A DNA stretch of 5,413 nucleotides from Desulfurobacterium sp. (GTDB taxonomy: Bacteria > Aquificota > Aquificia > Desulfurobacteriales > Desulfurobacteriaceae). Below the pieces are notes generated by a model, which saw only the letters and a list, made by a program, of their open reading frames with translations, was not told where the DNA came from and made no database searches. The first letter of the stretch is position 1. Every line of letters starts with the position of its first letter. This document shows, piece by piece, positions 1-5,413 of this stretch. The DNA is taken from NCBI GenBank assembly GCA_003978805.1, contig QNYI01000059.1:1-5413 (forward strand), in the 5' to 3' direction. The translations under genes were made by a program, and so were the position numbers.

Positions 1-448
1 CGAGGGCAGGGAGGAGAGAGAGGGAAAAGACGACAAAACCAACTCCCCCTATCCAGTGGGTCGTTGAACGCCACAGAAGAACGCTCTTGGGTAGAGACTC
101 AACGTCAGAGAGGACTGAAGCACCGGTAGTAGTAAAGCCGGACACAGACTCAAAGTAAGCGTCGGCAAAGTGGCTAATGGCTCCGCTCTCTATATAGAAG
201 AGAGCAGATAGGGCAGGAAAGAGAAACCAAGTAAGAACAACGACTAAAATCGCCTCTTTAACGTTCGGCTCTTGATTTTCAAACTGAATCCCTAAGAGGA
301 AAAGGGAAAAGGCAAGGAAAAGGGGATAGAGGAAACTTAAAAAGAGTCCATCGTGAACCCAGAGAGAGTAAAGCGCCGGAAAGAGAAAGGAGATGGATAG
401 AATAAAAAGGAGAAAGGTAACGTGACGGAAAACGACCTGTAACCTCAT
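1..448 (-). CDS. trkH: TrkH potassium uptake channel subunit, N-terminal 149 residues (runs off left edge)
   Basis: TrkH is the inner-membrane pore subunit of Trk-type K+ uptake systems; it works with the cytoplasmic regulator TrkA, whose gene lies directly upstream. The reverse strand reads open from ATG at 448 to position 1. The translation starts [10 protein letters not shown] and has hydrophobic segments at about residues 7-29, 35-54 and 66-86. The first pore loop follows, with SGFTTTGAS at residues 103-111, the TrkH/KtrB selectivity-filter signature; its filter glycine is G109. [12 protein letters not shown] at 126-137 is the conserved start of the next helix. The filter position agrees with known TrkH proteins (near residue 110), so the start is well placed. 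The ATG overlaps the trkA stop by 4 nt (ATGA). A short purine run, AGAGGA, lies only 1 nt from the ATG, so translational coupling to trkA is likely. The remaining three pore repeats are outside the window. Identity is near certain; completeness cannot be judged. Confidence 0.93.
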   Translation of the reverse strand, partial: MRLQVVFRHVTFLLFILSISFLFPALYSLWVHDGLFLSFLYPLFLAFSLFLLGIQFENQEPNVKEAILVVVLTWFLFPALSALFYIESGAISHFADAYFESVSGFTTTGASVLSDVESLPKSVLLWRSTTHWIGGVGFVVFSLSLLPAL

Positions 449-1737
449 TTCCTCTTCTCTATGCAGATTATCGTGTCCCCTGAGAGTAAAACTGTATTTC
501 CCTTGGCAAGCTTAGTCTCTTTTCCTCTCTTAACGGCTACTATCAGGCCGAAAGTTCTGTTTTTGAGCTCTGAAATCGTTTTCCCTGAGTAGGCCTCCGG
601 CACGGTAGTTTCCACAACTTCAAGGCTGTCCGAAAGTTCAAAGACTTCAAGGAAACCTTTCCGACTGAGCTGTCTGTAAACTCTTGAAGCAAGGAGTTTC
701 CTCGGAATGAGGGGAACGTCAATACCTATGGATTCAACGATGTTCTCATACTCAGGGTGAAGGATTAAGGTGCAAACCTTTTTTGTCCCCAGCTTCTTCG
801 CCAAGATACTGGCAAGGATGTTAGTCTCCTCATCATCACTCAGAGAAATTGTAAGGTCTGAACTCCCGATACCCTCCTCTTTTAAGAGCTCCACCTCTGT
901 AAACTCCCCGTGAAAAACGTCTACGCTGGGAAACCTACCTGAAATGTTCTCACAGATACCTTTATCCGGGGAGAAGAACTTTACCTTTATTCCCTTAAAG
1001 TCGGAAAGGACTGAAAGGAGCTCCTCAGTAAACTTTGAGTAACCGAGGACAAAGACGGTTTTAACCGGCTCAAAACGGATTCCCAGAGCTCCAACGAGCT
1101 CCGAGACCCTGTCCTCCTTAACGGCTATGTAGATTCTATCCCCCGGGAAGATAAAGTTCTCCCCTTTCGGGATAAGAACTTTACCCTCCCTCTCAAGGGC
1201 AACAATTGTAAAGTCAACCTTTTCCCTTACGCTTTTAAGCTCCGATATCCTCTTACCGGCAACGAAATCCTCAAGGCCTACGAGGTATTTAAGAATAACT
1301 ATTCCCTCACTTTCAAGCCTAATGGCTCCGTGGGCAAAGGGATACTTAATCTGGGAGAGAACGGTCTGAACAGTTTCAGAGAGAATATTCACAACCTCAC
1401 AGCCCAAGAACTCCTTAACCGGAGGGGAGGAGAAGGCCTTGTTGCTGACCCTAACTATTACTCTCTCTTTACCGAAAATACCCCTAAGGAGCGTAGCTAT
1501 AGCAATGTTCTTCTCGTCACTTTCCGTCACGACGACAAACAGCTCAAAAGACTCCACTTTTTTCAAACAGTTAACGCTAAGGGCGTCACAGTTAACACTC
1601 AAGACATCGTAACCGTAGGCAAGCTGAGAAGCCTTATCGGCATTTATATCAACAATAGCTATCTCGTGGTCTTCACGGGAAAGTTTCTTTGCAAGGTAAC
1701 TGCCGACAACGCCTGCGCCAATAATGCAGACTTTCAC
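445..1737 (-). CDS. trkA: TrkA, regulatory NAD-binding subunit of Trk potassium uptake
   Basis: TrkA forms the cytoplasmic nucleotide-sensing gating ring under TrkH. This 430-residue protein has the full two-unit layout. A first RCK_N Rossmann fold covers about residues 1-125, with GAGVVG at 7-12 and the acidic ribose-binding D30 in VDIN. A first RCK_C domain covers about 135-210. A second RCK_N begins near 226 and a second RCK_C near 360-430. In the second Rossmann unit the glycine motif has decayed to GYSKF (232-236), so dinucleotide binding is probably kept only by the first half; [10 protein letters not shown] (301-310) is the conserved helix of the second half. Slightly shorter than E. 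coli TrkA (458). The start is GTG at 1737, chosen because MKVCIIGAG aligns at the usual N-terminus and AGGGGA stands 6 nt upstream. It is divergent from murJ (15 bp) and overlaps trkH by 4 nt. Residues 46-57 contain LSVNC twice. Confidence 0.95.
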   Translation of the reverse strand: MKVCIIGAGVVGSYLAKKLSREDHEIAIVDINADKASQLAYGYDVLSVNCDALSVNCLKKVESFELFVVVTESDEKNIAIATLLRGIFGKERVIVRVSNKAFSSPPVKEFLGCEVVNILSETVQTVLSQIKYPFAHGAIRLESEGIVILKYLVGLEDFVAGKRISELKSVREKVDFTIVALEREGKVLIPKGENFIFPGDRIYIAVKEDRVSELVGALGIRFEPVKTVFVLGYSKFTEELLSVLSDFKGIKVKFFSPDKGICENISGRFPSVDVFHGEFTEVELLKEEGIGSSDLTISLSDDEETNILASILAKKLGTKKVCTLILHPEYENIVESIGIDVPLIPRKLLASRVYRQLSRKGFLEVFELSDSLEVVETTVPEAYSGKTISELKNRTFGLIVAVKRGKETKLAKGNTVLLSGDTIICIEKRK

Positions 1738-1743
1738 TATAAT
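1738..1743 (+). promoter_or_regulatory. Candidate -10 box (TATAAT) for murJ
   Basis: A perfect TATAAT hexamer lies 9 bp before the murJ ATG. If it is used, transcription would begin near A1750, leaving a leader of about three bases or none. This fits the lack of any Shine-Dalgarno before murJ. No convincing -35 hexamer (the 17-bp-spaced position reads GCGCCA) and no extended TG element were found, so this may be a chance match. It is inferred from sequence only. Confidence 0.35.
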
Positions 1744-1749
1744 TCCCCT
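1744..1749 (-). promoter_or_regulatory. Shine-Dalgarno of trkA
   Basis: On the minus strand AGGGGA sits 6 nt before the GTG at 1737. It supports that GTG as the true start of trkA, as no ATG occurs nearby in frame. The site lies within the 15-bp divergent spacer, immediately next to the TATAAT read on the other strand, so the two genes share this tiny control region. Confidence 0.7.
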
Positions 1750-1752
1750 ACT

Positions 1753-3258
1753 ATGGCTAAATCAGTAGTTAAATCGTCCTTTATTGTATCACTGTCCATC
1801 TTGGGAAGCAGAGTTTTAGGACTCGCTCGGGACGTTACGATTGCTTCTCTCTTTGGCGCCACAAGCCTAACGGACGCCTTCTTCGTTGCCTTCAGGATTC
1901 CCAACCTTTTAAGGAGAATATTCGCCGAGGGAGCCTTTAGCTCCGCCTTTACCCCTGCCTTCTCCAAGAAGCTGAACGTATCAAGGGAGGAAGCGAAGAG
2001 GTTTGCCGGAGAGTTCTTTACAGTCCTCCTCCTCTCCCTATCAATAACCGTAGTTCTCGGAGAAATCCTCTCCCCCCTCATTATCAAGCTGGTTGCCCCG
2101 GGACTTCCGGAAAAATACTTCCAGCTAACGGTAAAGCTTTTAAGGGAGATGTTCCCGTACATATTCTTAGTAAGCCTCGTCGCCTTCTTCGGAGGGGTTC
2201 TCAACGGCCTTGAACACTTCTTTGCTCCTGCCTTTTCAACGGCTTTCTTTAACATAAGCCTTATAGTCTTTGCTCTCCTTCTCCACAGGGAGCTCTCGGT
2301 AGAAGCCCTTGCCGTAGGCGTCGTAGTAGGCGGAACTCTCCAGGTTCTACTCCAGATCGTCTTCTTAAAGAGGCTAAACTTCCAGATAAAACCTTTACTT
2401 GGCTTTTCAGAGGACGTAAAGAAAACCCTGAAAAACACCGTTCCCGGAATATTCGGCTTTGCCGTAAGGCAGTTCTCAATGCTGATAGATACGGTTCTTG
2501 CCTCCTTCCTCCCCTCCGGCGCTATCTCCTACCTCTACTACGCCAACAGGTTCGTTCAGCTTCCCCTCGGGATGTTTGCAGTTGGCCTTTCCCAAGTTCT
2601 ACTTCCAAGGCTTGCCAAGAGCTCCAAAAAGAGCTTCAAGGAGGAACTCCTCTTAGGACTTGCCCTATGCTCAGCAGTTGTCATACCGGCAAGTTTTGGA
2701 CTTATCTTTTTCGGAAAGCCAGTAGTGGACATCGTCTTTAACCACGGAAGCTTTAAAGACTCAGACCTCTCTGGAACCTACGCTGTCCTCGTAGGCTACT
2801 CTGTCGGACTTTTCTTCTTCTCCGTAGAAAAGATTATCACAAACGCCTACTACTCCTTAGGTGAGTTCCGCTTTCCGGTGACCGTCTCTGCCGTAACCCT
2901 CATCTTTAACTTCCTCGCAAACTTACTTTTCTGCTTTGTCCTTGGACTCGGAGCTCCCGGACTTGCCCTCGGAACGAGCTTGACCTCCTTCTTAAACACG
3001 TTAGTCCTCGTAAAAGAGCTTGAAAAAAGGTACGGAATTTCTGTGAAGGGAGAACTTATAAAAAGAGCTCTGAGCTATACGACCTCCTCAGTTCCAGTTG
3101 CAATAGTTTCGGTAGTAGGAACGTTTACCTACTTTTCTTTTAGTGGACTCCCTTTAAAAGTCGCGTCTATTATCCTTACAATTTCTGTAGCTGTAATACT
3201 TTACGCAGTAACCCTTCTTGTAAGAAAAGACCCTATAATCGGCCTGATTAAAGGATAA
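1753..3258 (+). CDS. murJ: MurJ (MviN) lipid II flippase
   Basis: MurJ moves lipid II, the peptidoglycan precursor, across the inner membrane; it belongs to the MOP exporter superfamily. The 501-residue product is almost entirely hydrophobic helices, in line with the 14-helix family fold. Diagnostic residues are visible: R20 and R26 in SRVLGLARD, D41 in TDAFF, the signature LLRRIFAEGAFSSAF (52-66) with R54/R55, and R266 in YANRFVQLP. These match the arginines and aspartate shown to be essential in E. coli MurJ (R18, R24, D39, R52, R270). The frame is open upstream to 1330, but that part is antisense to the conserved N-terminal half of trkA. ATG 1753 puts the N-terminus where homologues begin. 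No Shine-Dalgarno precedes it; the preceding bases are pyrimidine-rich. It is the first gene of the plus-strand operon, followed by lgt after 10 nt. Confidence 0.95.
   Translation: MAKSVVKSSFIVSLSILGSRVLGLARDVTIASLFGATSLTDAFFVAFRIPNLLRRIFAEGAFSSAFTPAFSKKLNVSREEAKRFAGEFFTVLLLSLSITVVLGEILSPLIIKLVAPGLPEKYFQLTVKLLREMFPYIFLVSLVAFFGGVLNGLEHFFAPAFSTAFFNISLIVFALLLHRELSVEALAVGVVVGGTLQVLLQIVFLKRLNFQIKPLLGFSEDVKKTLKNTVPGIFGFAVRQFSMLIDTVLASFLPSGAISYLYYANRFVQLPLGMFAVGLSQVLLPRLAKSSKKSFKEELLLGLALCSAVVIPASFGLIFFGKPVVDIVFNHGSFKDSDLSGTYAVLVGYSVGLFFFSVEKIITNAYYSLGEFRFPVTVSAVTLIFNFLANLLFCFVLGLGAPGLALGTSLTSFLNTLVLVKELEKRYGISVKGELIKRALSYTTSSVPVAIVSVVGTFTYFSFSGLPLKVASIILTISVAVILYAVTLLVRKDPIIGLIKG
1783..1791 (-). 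promoter_or_regulatory. Candidate extended -10 promoter for trkA-trkH
   Basis: The minus strand reads TGATACAAT, an extended -10 (TGn plus a five-of-six match to TATAAT), inside the first codons of murJ. Initiation about 7 bp downstream would give a trkA leader of about 40 nt that includes its Shine-Dalgarno. There is no recognisable -35, as is common with extended -10 promoters. If real, the trkA promoter lies within murJ coding sequence. Confidence 0.3.
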
Positions 3259-3264
3259 GGAGGA
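3257..3264 (+). promoter_or_regulatory. Shine-Dalgarno of lgt
   Basis: AAGGAGGA is a near-perfect anti-16S match that begins in the murJ stop codon and ends 4 nt before the lgt ATG. It fixes the lgt start and contrasts with murJ, which has none. Confidence 0.8.
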
Positions 3265-3268
3265 GTAA

Positions 3269-4033
3269 ATGCACCCGATACTCTTTAAAATCGGCCCTAT
3301 AACGGTTTATACCTACGGAGTAATGGCCGCCCTCGGAATTCTATTCGGCTCTTTAATCTTAATGAAACTTGCCGAAAGAGAGGGACTCAACACGAAAGAC
3401 GTTGCAGACACGGCATTTTGGACGGTCTTAGCCGGAGTAGTAGGCGCAAGGGTCTTTTTCTTCCTCTACAACCCCGAGTACCTAACCCCTTGGTACAGGC
3501 TCTTTTTCTTTTGGGAAGGGGGACTCGTCTGGTACGGGGGAGTTCTCTTTGGAGCTCTCACCGCCGTTTACTTCATAAAAAAGAGGAACATCCCCTTTTG
3601 GAAGTTTGCAGATATAGTCTCCATTCCCCTCTCCGTCGGCCTTGGCTTTGGCCGTATCGGTTGCACCATGGCAGGGTGCTGTTACGGAAAGGTCTGCCAC
3701 TCACCCTTTTCAATCGTCTTTAAAGACCCCCATTCAGCAGCCCCCTTAGGCATCCCTTTGTGCCCGACCCAACCCCTTTCAGCAGCCGCAAACTTTGCAA
3801 TTGCCGGCCTCCTCTACCTTCTATACAAAAAGAGGAGAGCTCCCGGGGAAACTTTCGGCTTTTACCTTACTCTTTACGGAACCTTCCGATTTTTCATAGA
3901 GTTCTTAAGAGCAACGCCGAAAGAGCTCTTAGGACTATTTAGCAACAACCAAGCGATAAGTATAATAATGGTGGCGGTAGGAACGCTAATTCTCATCCAC
4001 CGCAGAAGATTAAAGGTCGGAGGAAACCTATGA
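3269..4033 (+). CDS. lgt: Lgt, phosphatidylglycerol-prolipoprotein diacylglyceryl transferase
   Basis: Lgt is an inner-membrane enzyme that transfers diacylglycerol from phosphatidylglycerol to the lipobox cysteine of prolipoproteins, the first step of lipoprotein maturation. The 254-residue sequence starts MHPILFKIGPITVYTYG, the typical Lgt N-terminus with the conserved tyrosine (Y16), and has about seven hydrophobic segments. GGLVWYGG (84-91) corresponds to the HGG region of E. coli, here with Y89 in the histidine position. The Lgt signature GRIG (128-131) contains R129, equivalent to the essential E. coli R143. It continues as C132, AGCCYG (135-140) and C143 in place of the proteobacterial NFINGELYG; this cysteine-rich form is a known variant outside the Enterobacteria. 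The C-terminal FRFFIEFLR (206-214) carries the second conserved arginine region. It lies 10 nt after murJ and its TGA overlaps the ilvE ATG by 4 nt, so the genes are probably cotranscribed. Confidence 0.94.
   Translation: MHPILFKIGPITVYTYGVMAALGILFGSLILMKLAEREGLNTKDVADTAFWTVLAGVVGARVFFFLYNPEYLTPWYRLFFFWEGGLVWYGGVLFGALTAVYFIKKRNIPFWKFADIVSIPLSVGLGFGRIGCTMAGCCYGKVCHSPFSIVFKDPHSAAPLGIPLCPTQPLSAAANFAIAGLLYLLYKKRRAPGETFGFYLTLYGTFRFFIEFLRATPKELLGLFSNNQAISIIMVAVGTLILIHRRRLKVGGNL
4019..4024 (+). promoter_or_regulatory. Shine-Dalgarno of ilvE inside the end of lgt
   Basis: GGAGGA lies within the last lgt codons, 5 nt before the overlapping ATGA junction. It allows independent or coupled initiation of ilvE and confirms the start. 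Confidence 0.75.
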
Positions 4034-4947
4034 GCAGGAGATACGCATACTTTGAAGGTAAATTCGTTCCAATTGAAGAAGCAAACATAAACATACAGAC
4101 CAACTCTTTCCACTACGGAACTGCAGTCTTTGAAGGAATAAGGGCTTACTGGAACGAAGATAAAAAACAGCTTTTCGGTCTCTTTGTAAAGGAACACTAC
4201 GAGAGGATGTTAAGAAACTGCAAAATCCTAAACCTTCAGGTTGATAAAAGTGCAGAAGAACTTACAGAGATAACGGTGGAGCTCCTAAGGCTCTGCCAGC
4301 ACAGGGAAGACACTTACATAAGACCCATCGCTTACTTTGCAGACCTTAAGATTTCTCCCAAACTGATAGACTACAGGACAGAGCTCGCAATATACACCCT
4401 CCCCTTAGGAGACTACCTTGATCTCTCAAAGGGCCTTAAGGCCAAGACCTCTTCGTGGCACAGGATAAACGATGCGATGATTCCAGCCCGCTGTAAGGTG
4501 GCCGGTGCTTACGTAAACAGTGCATTTGCTAAGACAGAAGCCCTCTTAAACGGCTACGATGAAGCCATAATGCTCAACCCAGACGGAACCGTAGCGGAAG
4601 GAAGTGGGGAGAACTTATTCATCGTTAGGAACGGAAAGCTCATAACTCCGCCTTCTTCAAGCAACATCCTTGAAGGAATTACGAGGAACGCAGTCATTGA
4701 AATCGCCAAAAACGAACTCGGCATAGAAGTTGAAGAAAGGCCAATTTTAAGGAGCGAGCTCTACGTTGCAGATGAAGTCTTCTTTACAGGAACGGCAGCT
4801 CAGGTAGCTCCCGTTGTCCAGATAGACCACGTAACAATCGGAAACGGCGAAATAGGAAAGGTAACAAAGAGGCTTCAGGAGGTTTACTTCTCAATTGTTA
4901 AGGGAGAGAACGAGAAATACGCCCACTGGCTAACGCCAATTTACTAA
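4030..4947 (+). CDS. ilvE: IlvE, branched-chain amino acid aminotransferase (fold-type IV PLP enzyme)
   Basis: This cytoplasmic enzyme exchanges the amino group between glutamate and the 2-oxo acids of valine, leucine and isoleucine, the last step of their synthesis. The 305 residues match the bacterial length (E. coli IlvE 309). Motifs in order: YFEGKFVP near the start, FHYGTAVFEGIRAY (27-40), R59 in EHYERM, the PLP lysine K156 in ARCKVAGAYVNS, EGSGENLF (190-197) with the pyridine-binding E190, EGITRNAVIEIA (215-226), and the cofactor phosphate loop FFTGTAAQVAPV (251-262). EGIRAY together with the TGTAAQVAPV loop favours IlvE over the related D-amino-acid transaminase and aminodeoxychorismate lyase. 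Exact substrate range cannot be read from sequence. The start is fixed by the Shine-Dalgarno and the 4-nt overlap with lgt. The next gene follows after 11 nt, within the same probable operon. Confidence 0.93.
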   Translation: MSRRYAYFEGKFVPIEEANINIQTNSFHYGTAVFEGIRAYWNEDKKQLFGLFVKEHYERMLRNCKILNLQVDKSAEELTEITVELLRLCQHREDTYIRPIAYFADLKISPKLIDYRTELAIYTLPLGDYLDLSKGLKAKTSSWHRINDAMIPARCKVAGAYVNSAFAKTEALLNGYDEAIMLNPDGTVAEGSGENLFIVRNGKLITPPSSSNILEGITRNAVIEIAKNELGIEVEERPILRSELYVADEVFFTGTAAQVAPVVQIDHVTIGNGEIGKVTKRLQEVYFSIVKGENEKYAHWLTPIY

Positions 4948-4951
4948 AGGA
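4946..4951 (+). promoter_or_regulatory. Shine-Dalgarno supporting the GTG start of the nucleotidyltransferase gene
   Basis: AAAGGA overlaps the ilvE stop codon and stands 7 nt before GTG 4959. No in-frame ATG is available near the N-terminus, so this site decides the start and suggests translation follows directly on from ilvE. Confidence 0.6.
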
Positions 4952-4958
4952 ACTTTCC

Positions 4959-5261
4959 GTGAAGAAGTTAAGGTTAGAAGATTCCGAAATCAGAGCAATC
5001 AAGGAAATTGCTACCAAGGTATTCGGAGAAAAGTGCAGGGTCTTCATTTTCGGCTCAAGAACCAACCTTGAGCTTAAAGGAGGAGACATAGACATTTTTA
5101 TTGAGGTTCCGGAGATTAAAAATGTAACCTCAAAGAAGGTTGAATTTCTGGTAGAGCTAAAAGAGCAAATTGGTGAGCAGAAGATAGACCTAATTGTTGC
5201 TACCCCGGACTGTCAAAAGCCCATCTGCCTTGAAGCAAGAGAGAAAGGGGTAGAAATTTGA
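4959..5261 (+). CDS. Small MNT-type nucleotidyltransferase, probable partner/antitoxin of the adjacent HEPN-like protein
   Basis: A 100-residue protein of the minimal nucleotidyltransferase (DNA polymerase beta-like) superfamily. A helix at about 6-22 is followed by a strand and the catalytic motif FGSR (31-34), then GGDIDIFIE (41-49). G32-S33 and D43/D45 form the GSX9DXD metal-binding pattern. A third acidic residue, D77 in KIDLIV, completes the usual carboxylate triad, so the protein looks catalytically intact. FGSR followed by GGDID resembles a family that, from memory, sits next to small helical HEPN-type genes. In the studied MntA/HepT systems the MNT protein silences its HEPN RNase by adding AMP to a tyrosine; that role here is inference. 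The start is GTG, 11 nt after ilvE, and its stop TGA overlaps a TTG start of the next gene by 4 nt. No own promoter is evident. Confidence 0.8.
   Translation: MKKLRLEDSEIRAIKEIATKVFGEKCRVFIFGSRTNLELKGGDIDIFIEVPEIKNVTSKKVEFLVELKEQIGEQKIDLIVATPDCQKPICLEAREKGVEI
5244..5250 (+). promoter_or_regulatory. Shine-Dalgarno of the last (partial) gene
   Basis: AAAGGGG lies 7 nt before TTG 5258. An in-frame stop at 5231-5233 leaves that TTG as the only usual start codon before the first downstream CTG (5300), so this site selects a TTG start overlapping the preceding stop codon. Confidence 0.55.
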
Positions 5262-5413
5262 AAGACCTAAAACTTATCCTATGGGAAATAGACAAACACC
5301 TGCAGAGACTTCTATACGCTAAGGAAAAAATTGAGTCTTGGGGGGAGCTCTCCCCCGATTTCCTCAAAGACGACGAGAAAGTTGAAACCATAGACTCCTT
5401 CGTCCTAAGGTTT
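5258..5413 (+). CDS. N-terminus of a HEPN-like partner of the MNT nucleotidyltransferase (runs off right edge)
   Basis: The frame is open from TTG 5258 to the window end (52 codons), starting MKDLKLILWEIDKHLQRLLY. The visible part is strongly helical and charged: a first helix at about 2-26 and a second beginning near 42 with ETIDSFVLRF (43-52). I do not see the catalytic region. Assignment rests on context (4-nt overlap with an MNT gene) and on resemblance to partner proteins whose N-terminus is a long helix, an acidic linker and then a helix with an LDSF-x-x-RF-like pattern. HEPN RNase toxins carry R-x4-H (often R-x4-H-x-Y) toward the C-terminus, which would lie beyond the window. It could also be a non-toxic substrate-binding partner. 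TTG is supported by the Shine-Dalgarno and by an in-frame stop just upstream. Confidence 0.55.
   Translation, partial: MKDLKLILWEIDKHLQRLLYAKEKIESWGELSPDFLKDDEKVETIDSFVLRF
5341..5356 (+). repeat. GC-rich hairpin inside the start of the last gene
   Basis: GGGGGA and TCCCCC form a 6-bp perfect stem around a GCTC loop, about 80 nt into the coding sequence of the partial HEPN-like gene. It encodes Gly-Glu-Leu-Ser-Pro. No T-tract follows, so it is not a standard terminator. It could be a chance product of the codons; an effect on expression of the gene is only a possibility. Confidence 0.3.

Noticed and set aside
185..205. Inverted repeat GCTCTCT/AGAGAGC with a 7-base loop
   Set aside because: It lies inside trkH coding sequence (minus strand), in a CTC/CTT-rich stretch where short repeats of this type are expected, and has no T-tract.
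1330..1752. A 141-codon upstream extension of the murJ reading frame
   Set aside because: It is antisense to the conserved N-terminal half of trkA, does not look like any MurJ sequence, and homologous MurJ proteins begin at the residue encoded by ATG 1753.
1737..2438. A 233-codon minus-strand open frame opposite murJ
   Set aside because: The translation is low-complexity, rich in Arg/Lys/Ser/Thr, and lies fully opposite the well-supported murJ. It is a shadow of biased codon use.
3259..3268. Terminator or promoter between murJ and lgt
   Set aside because: The gap is only 10 nt and is taken up by the lgt Shine-Dalgarno; no hairpin or promoter element fits.
3418..3723. A 101-codon plus-strand frame inside lgt
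   Set aside because: It is an out-of-frame reading of lgt with Arg/Leu/Pro/Ser-rich composition; lgt itself has clear family motifs here.
3921..3930. 10-bp perfect palindrome AAGAGCTCTT in lgt
   Set aside because: It lies within conserved lgt coding sequence and does not extend beyond 10 bp; no second copy with regulatory spacing was found.
3874..4197. A 107-codon minus-strand open frame across the lgt-ilvE junction
   Set aside because: It lies antisense to two conserved genes, with no recognisable motif and no convincing context.

Overview
This 5.4 kb window is tightly packed bacterial chromosome with no mobile element, RNA gene or CRISPR array that I can see. Arginine is encoded mostly by AGG/AGA, the proteins are short and charged, and the genes overlap or nearly abut. 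This suggests a thermophilic anaerobe with a compact genome. A Desulfurobacteriaceae-like member of the Aquificota is my best guess, from overall impression only and not from any search.

Left part (minus strand, 1-1737): two genes of a Trk-type potassium uptake system. trkA (regulatory, two RCK units, GTG start) is read first. It overlaps by 4 nt the start of trkH (the membrane channel subunit), which runs off the left edge after 149 codons. The trkH fragment is not obvious until the reverse strand is translated, but it carries the pore signature.

Centre (1738-1752): a 15-bp divergent spacer. It contains the Shine-Dalgarno of trkA on the minus strand and, directly beside it, a perfect TATAAT on the plus strand only 9 bp before the murJ start. 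murJ has no visible Shine-Dalgarno, so its mRNA may be leaderless.

Right part (plus strand, 1753-5413): one apparent operon of murJ (lipid II flippase), lgt (prolipoprotein diacylglyceryl transferase), ilvE (branched-chain aminotransferase), a small MNT-type nucleotidyltransferase and the beginning of its partner gene. Spacings are 10 nt, a 4-nt overlap, 11 nt and a 4-nt overlap. The first two genes serve the cell envelope (peptidoglycan precursor export and lipoprotein lipidation) and ilvE serves amino-acid metabolism.

The last pair resembles MNT/HEPN two-gene modules, some of which are toxin-antitoxin systems in which the nucleotidyltransferase modifies and silences the HEPN toxin. Its placement at the tail of a housekeeping operon, without a visible promoter of its own, is the most interesting point of context. 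There is no gene-free stretch longer than 15 bp.
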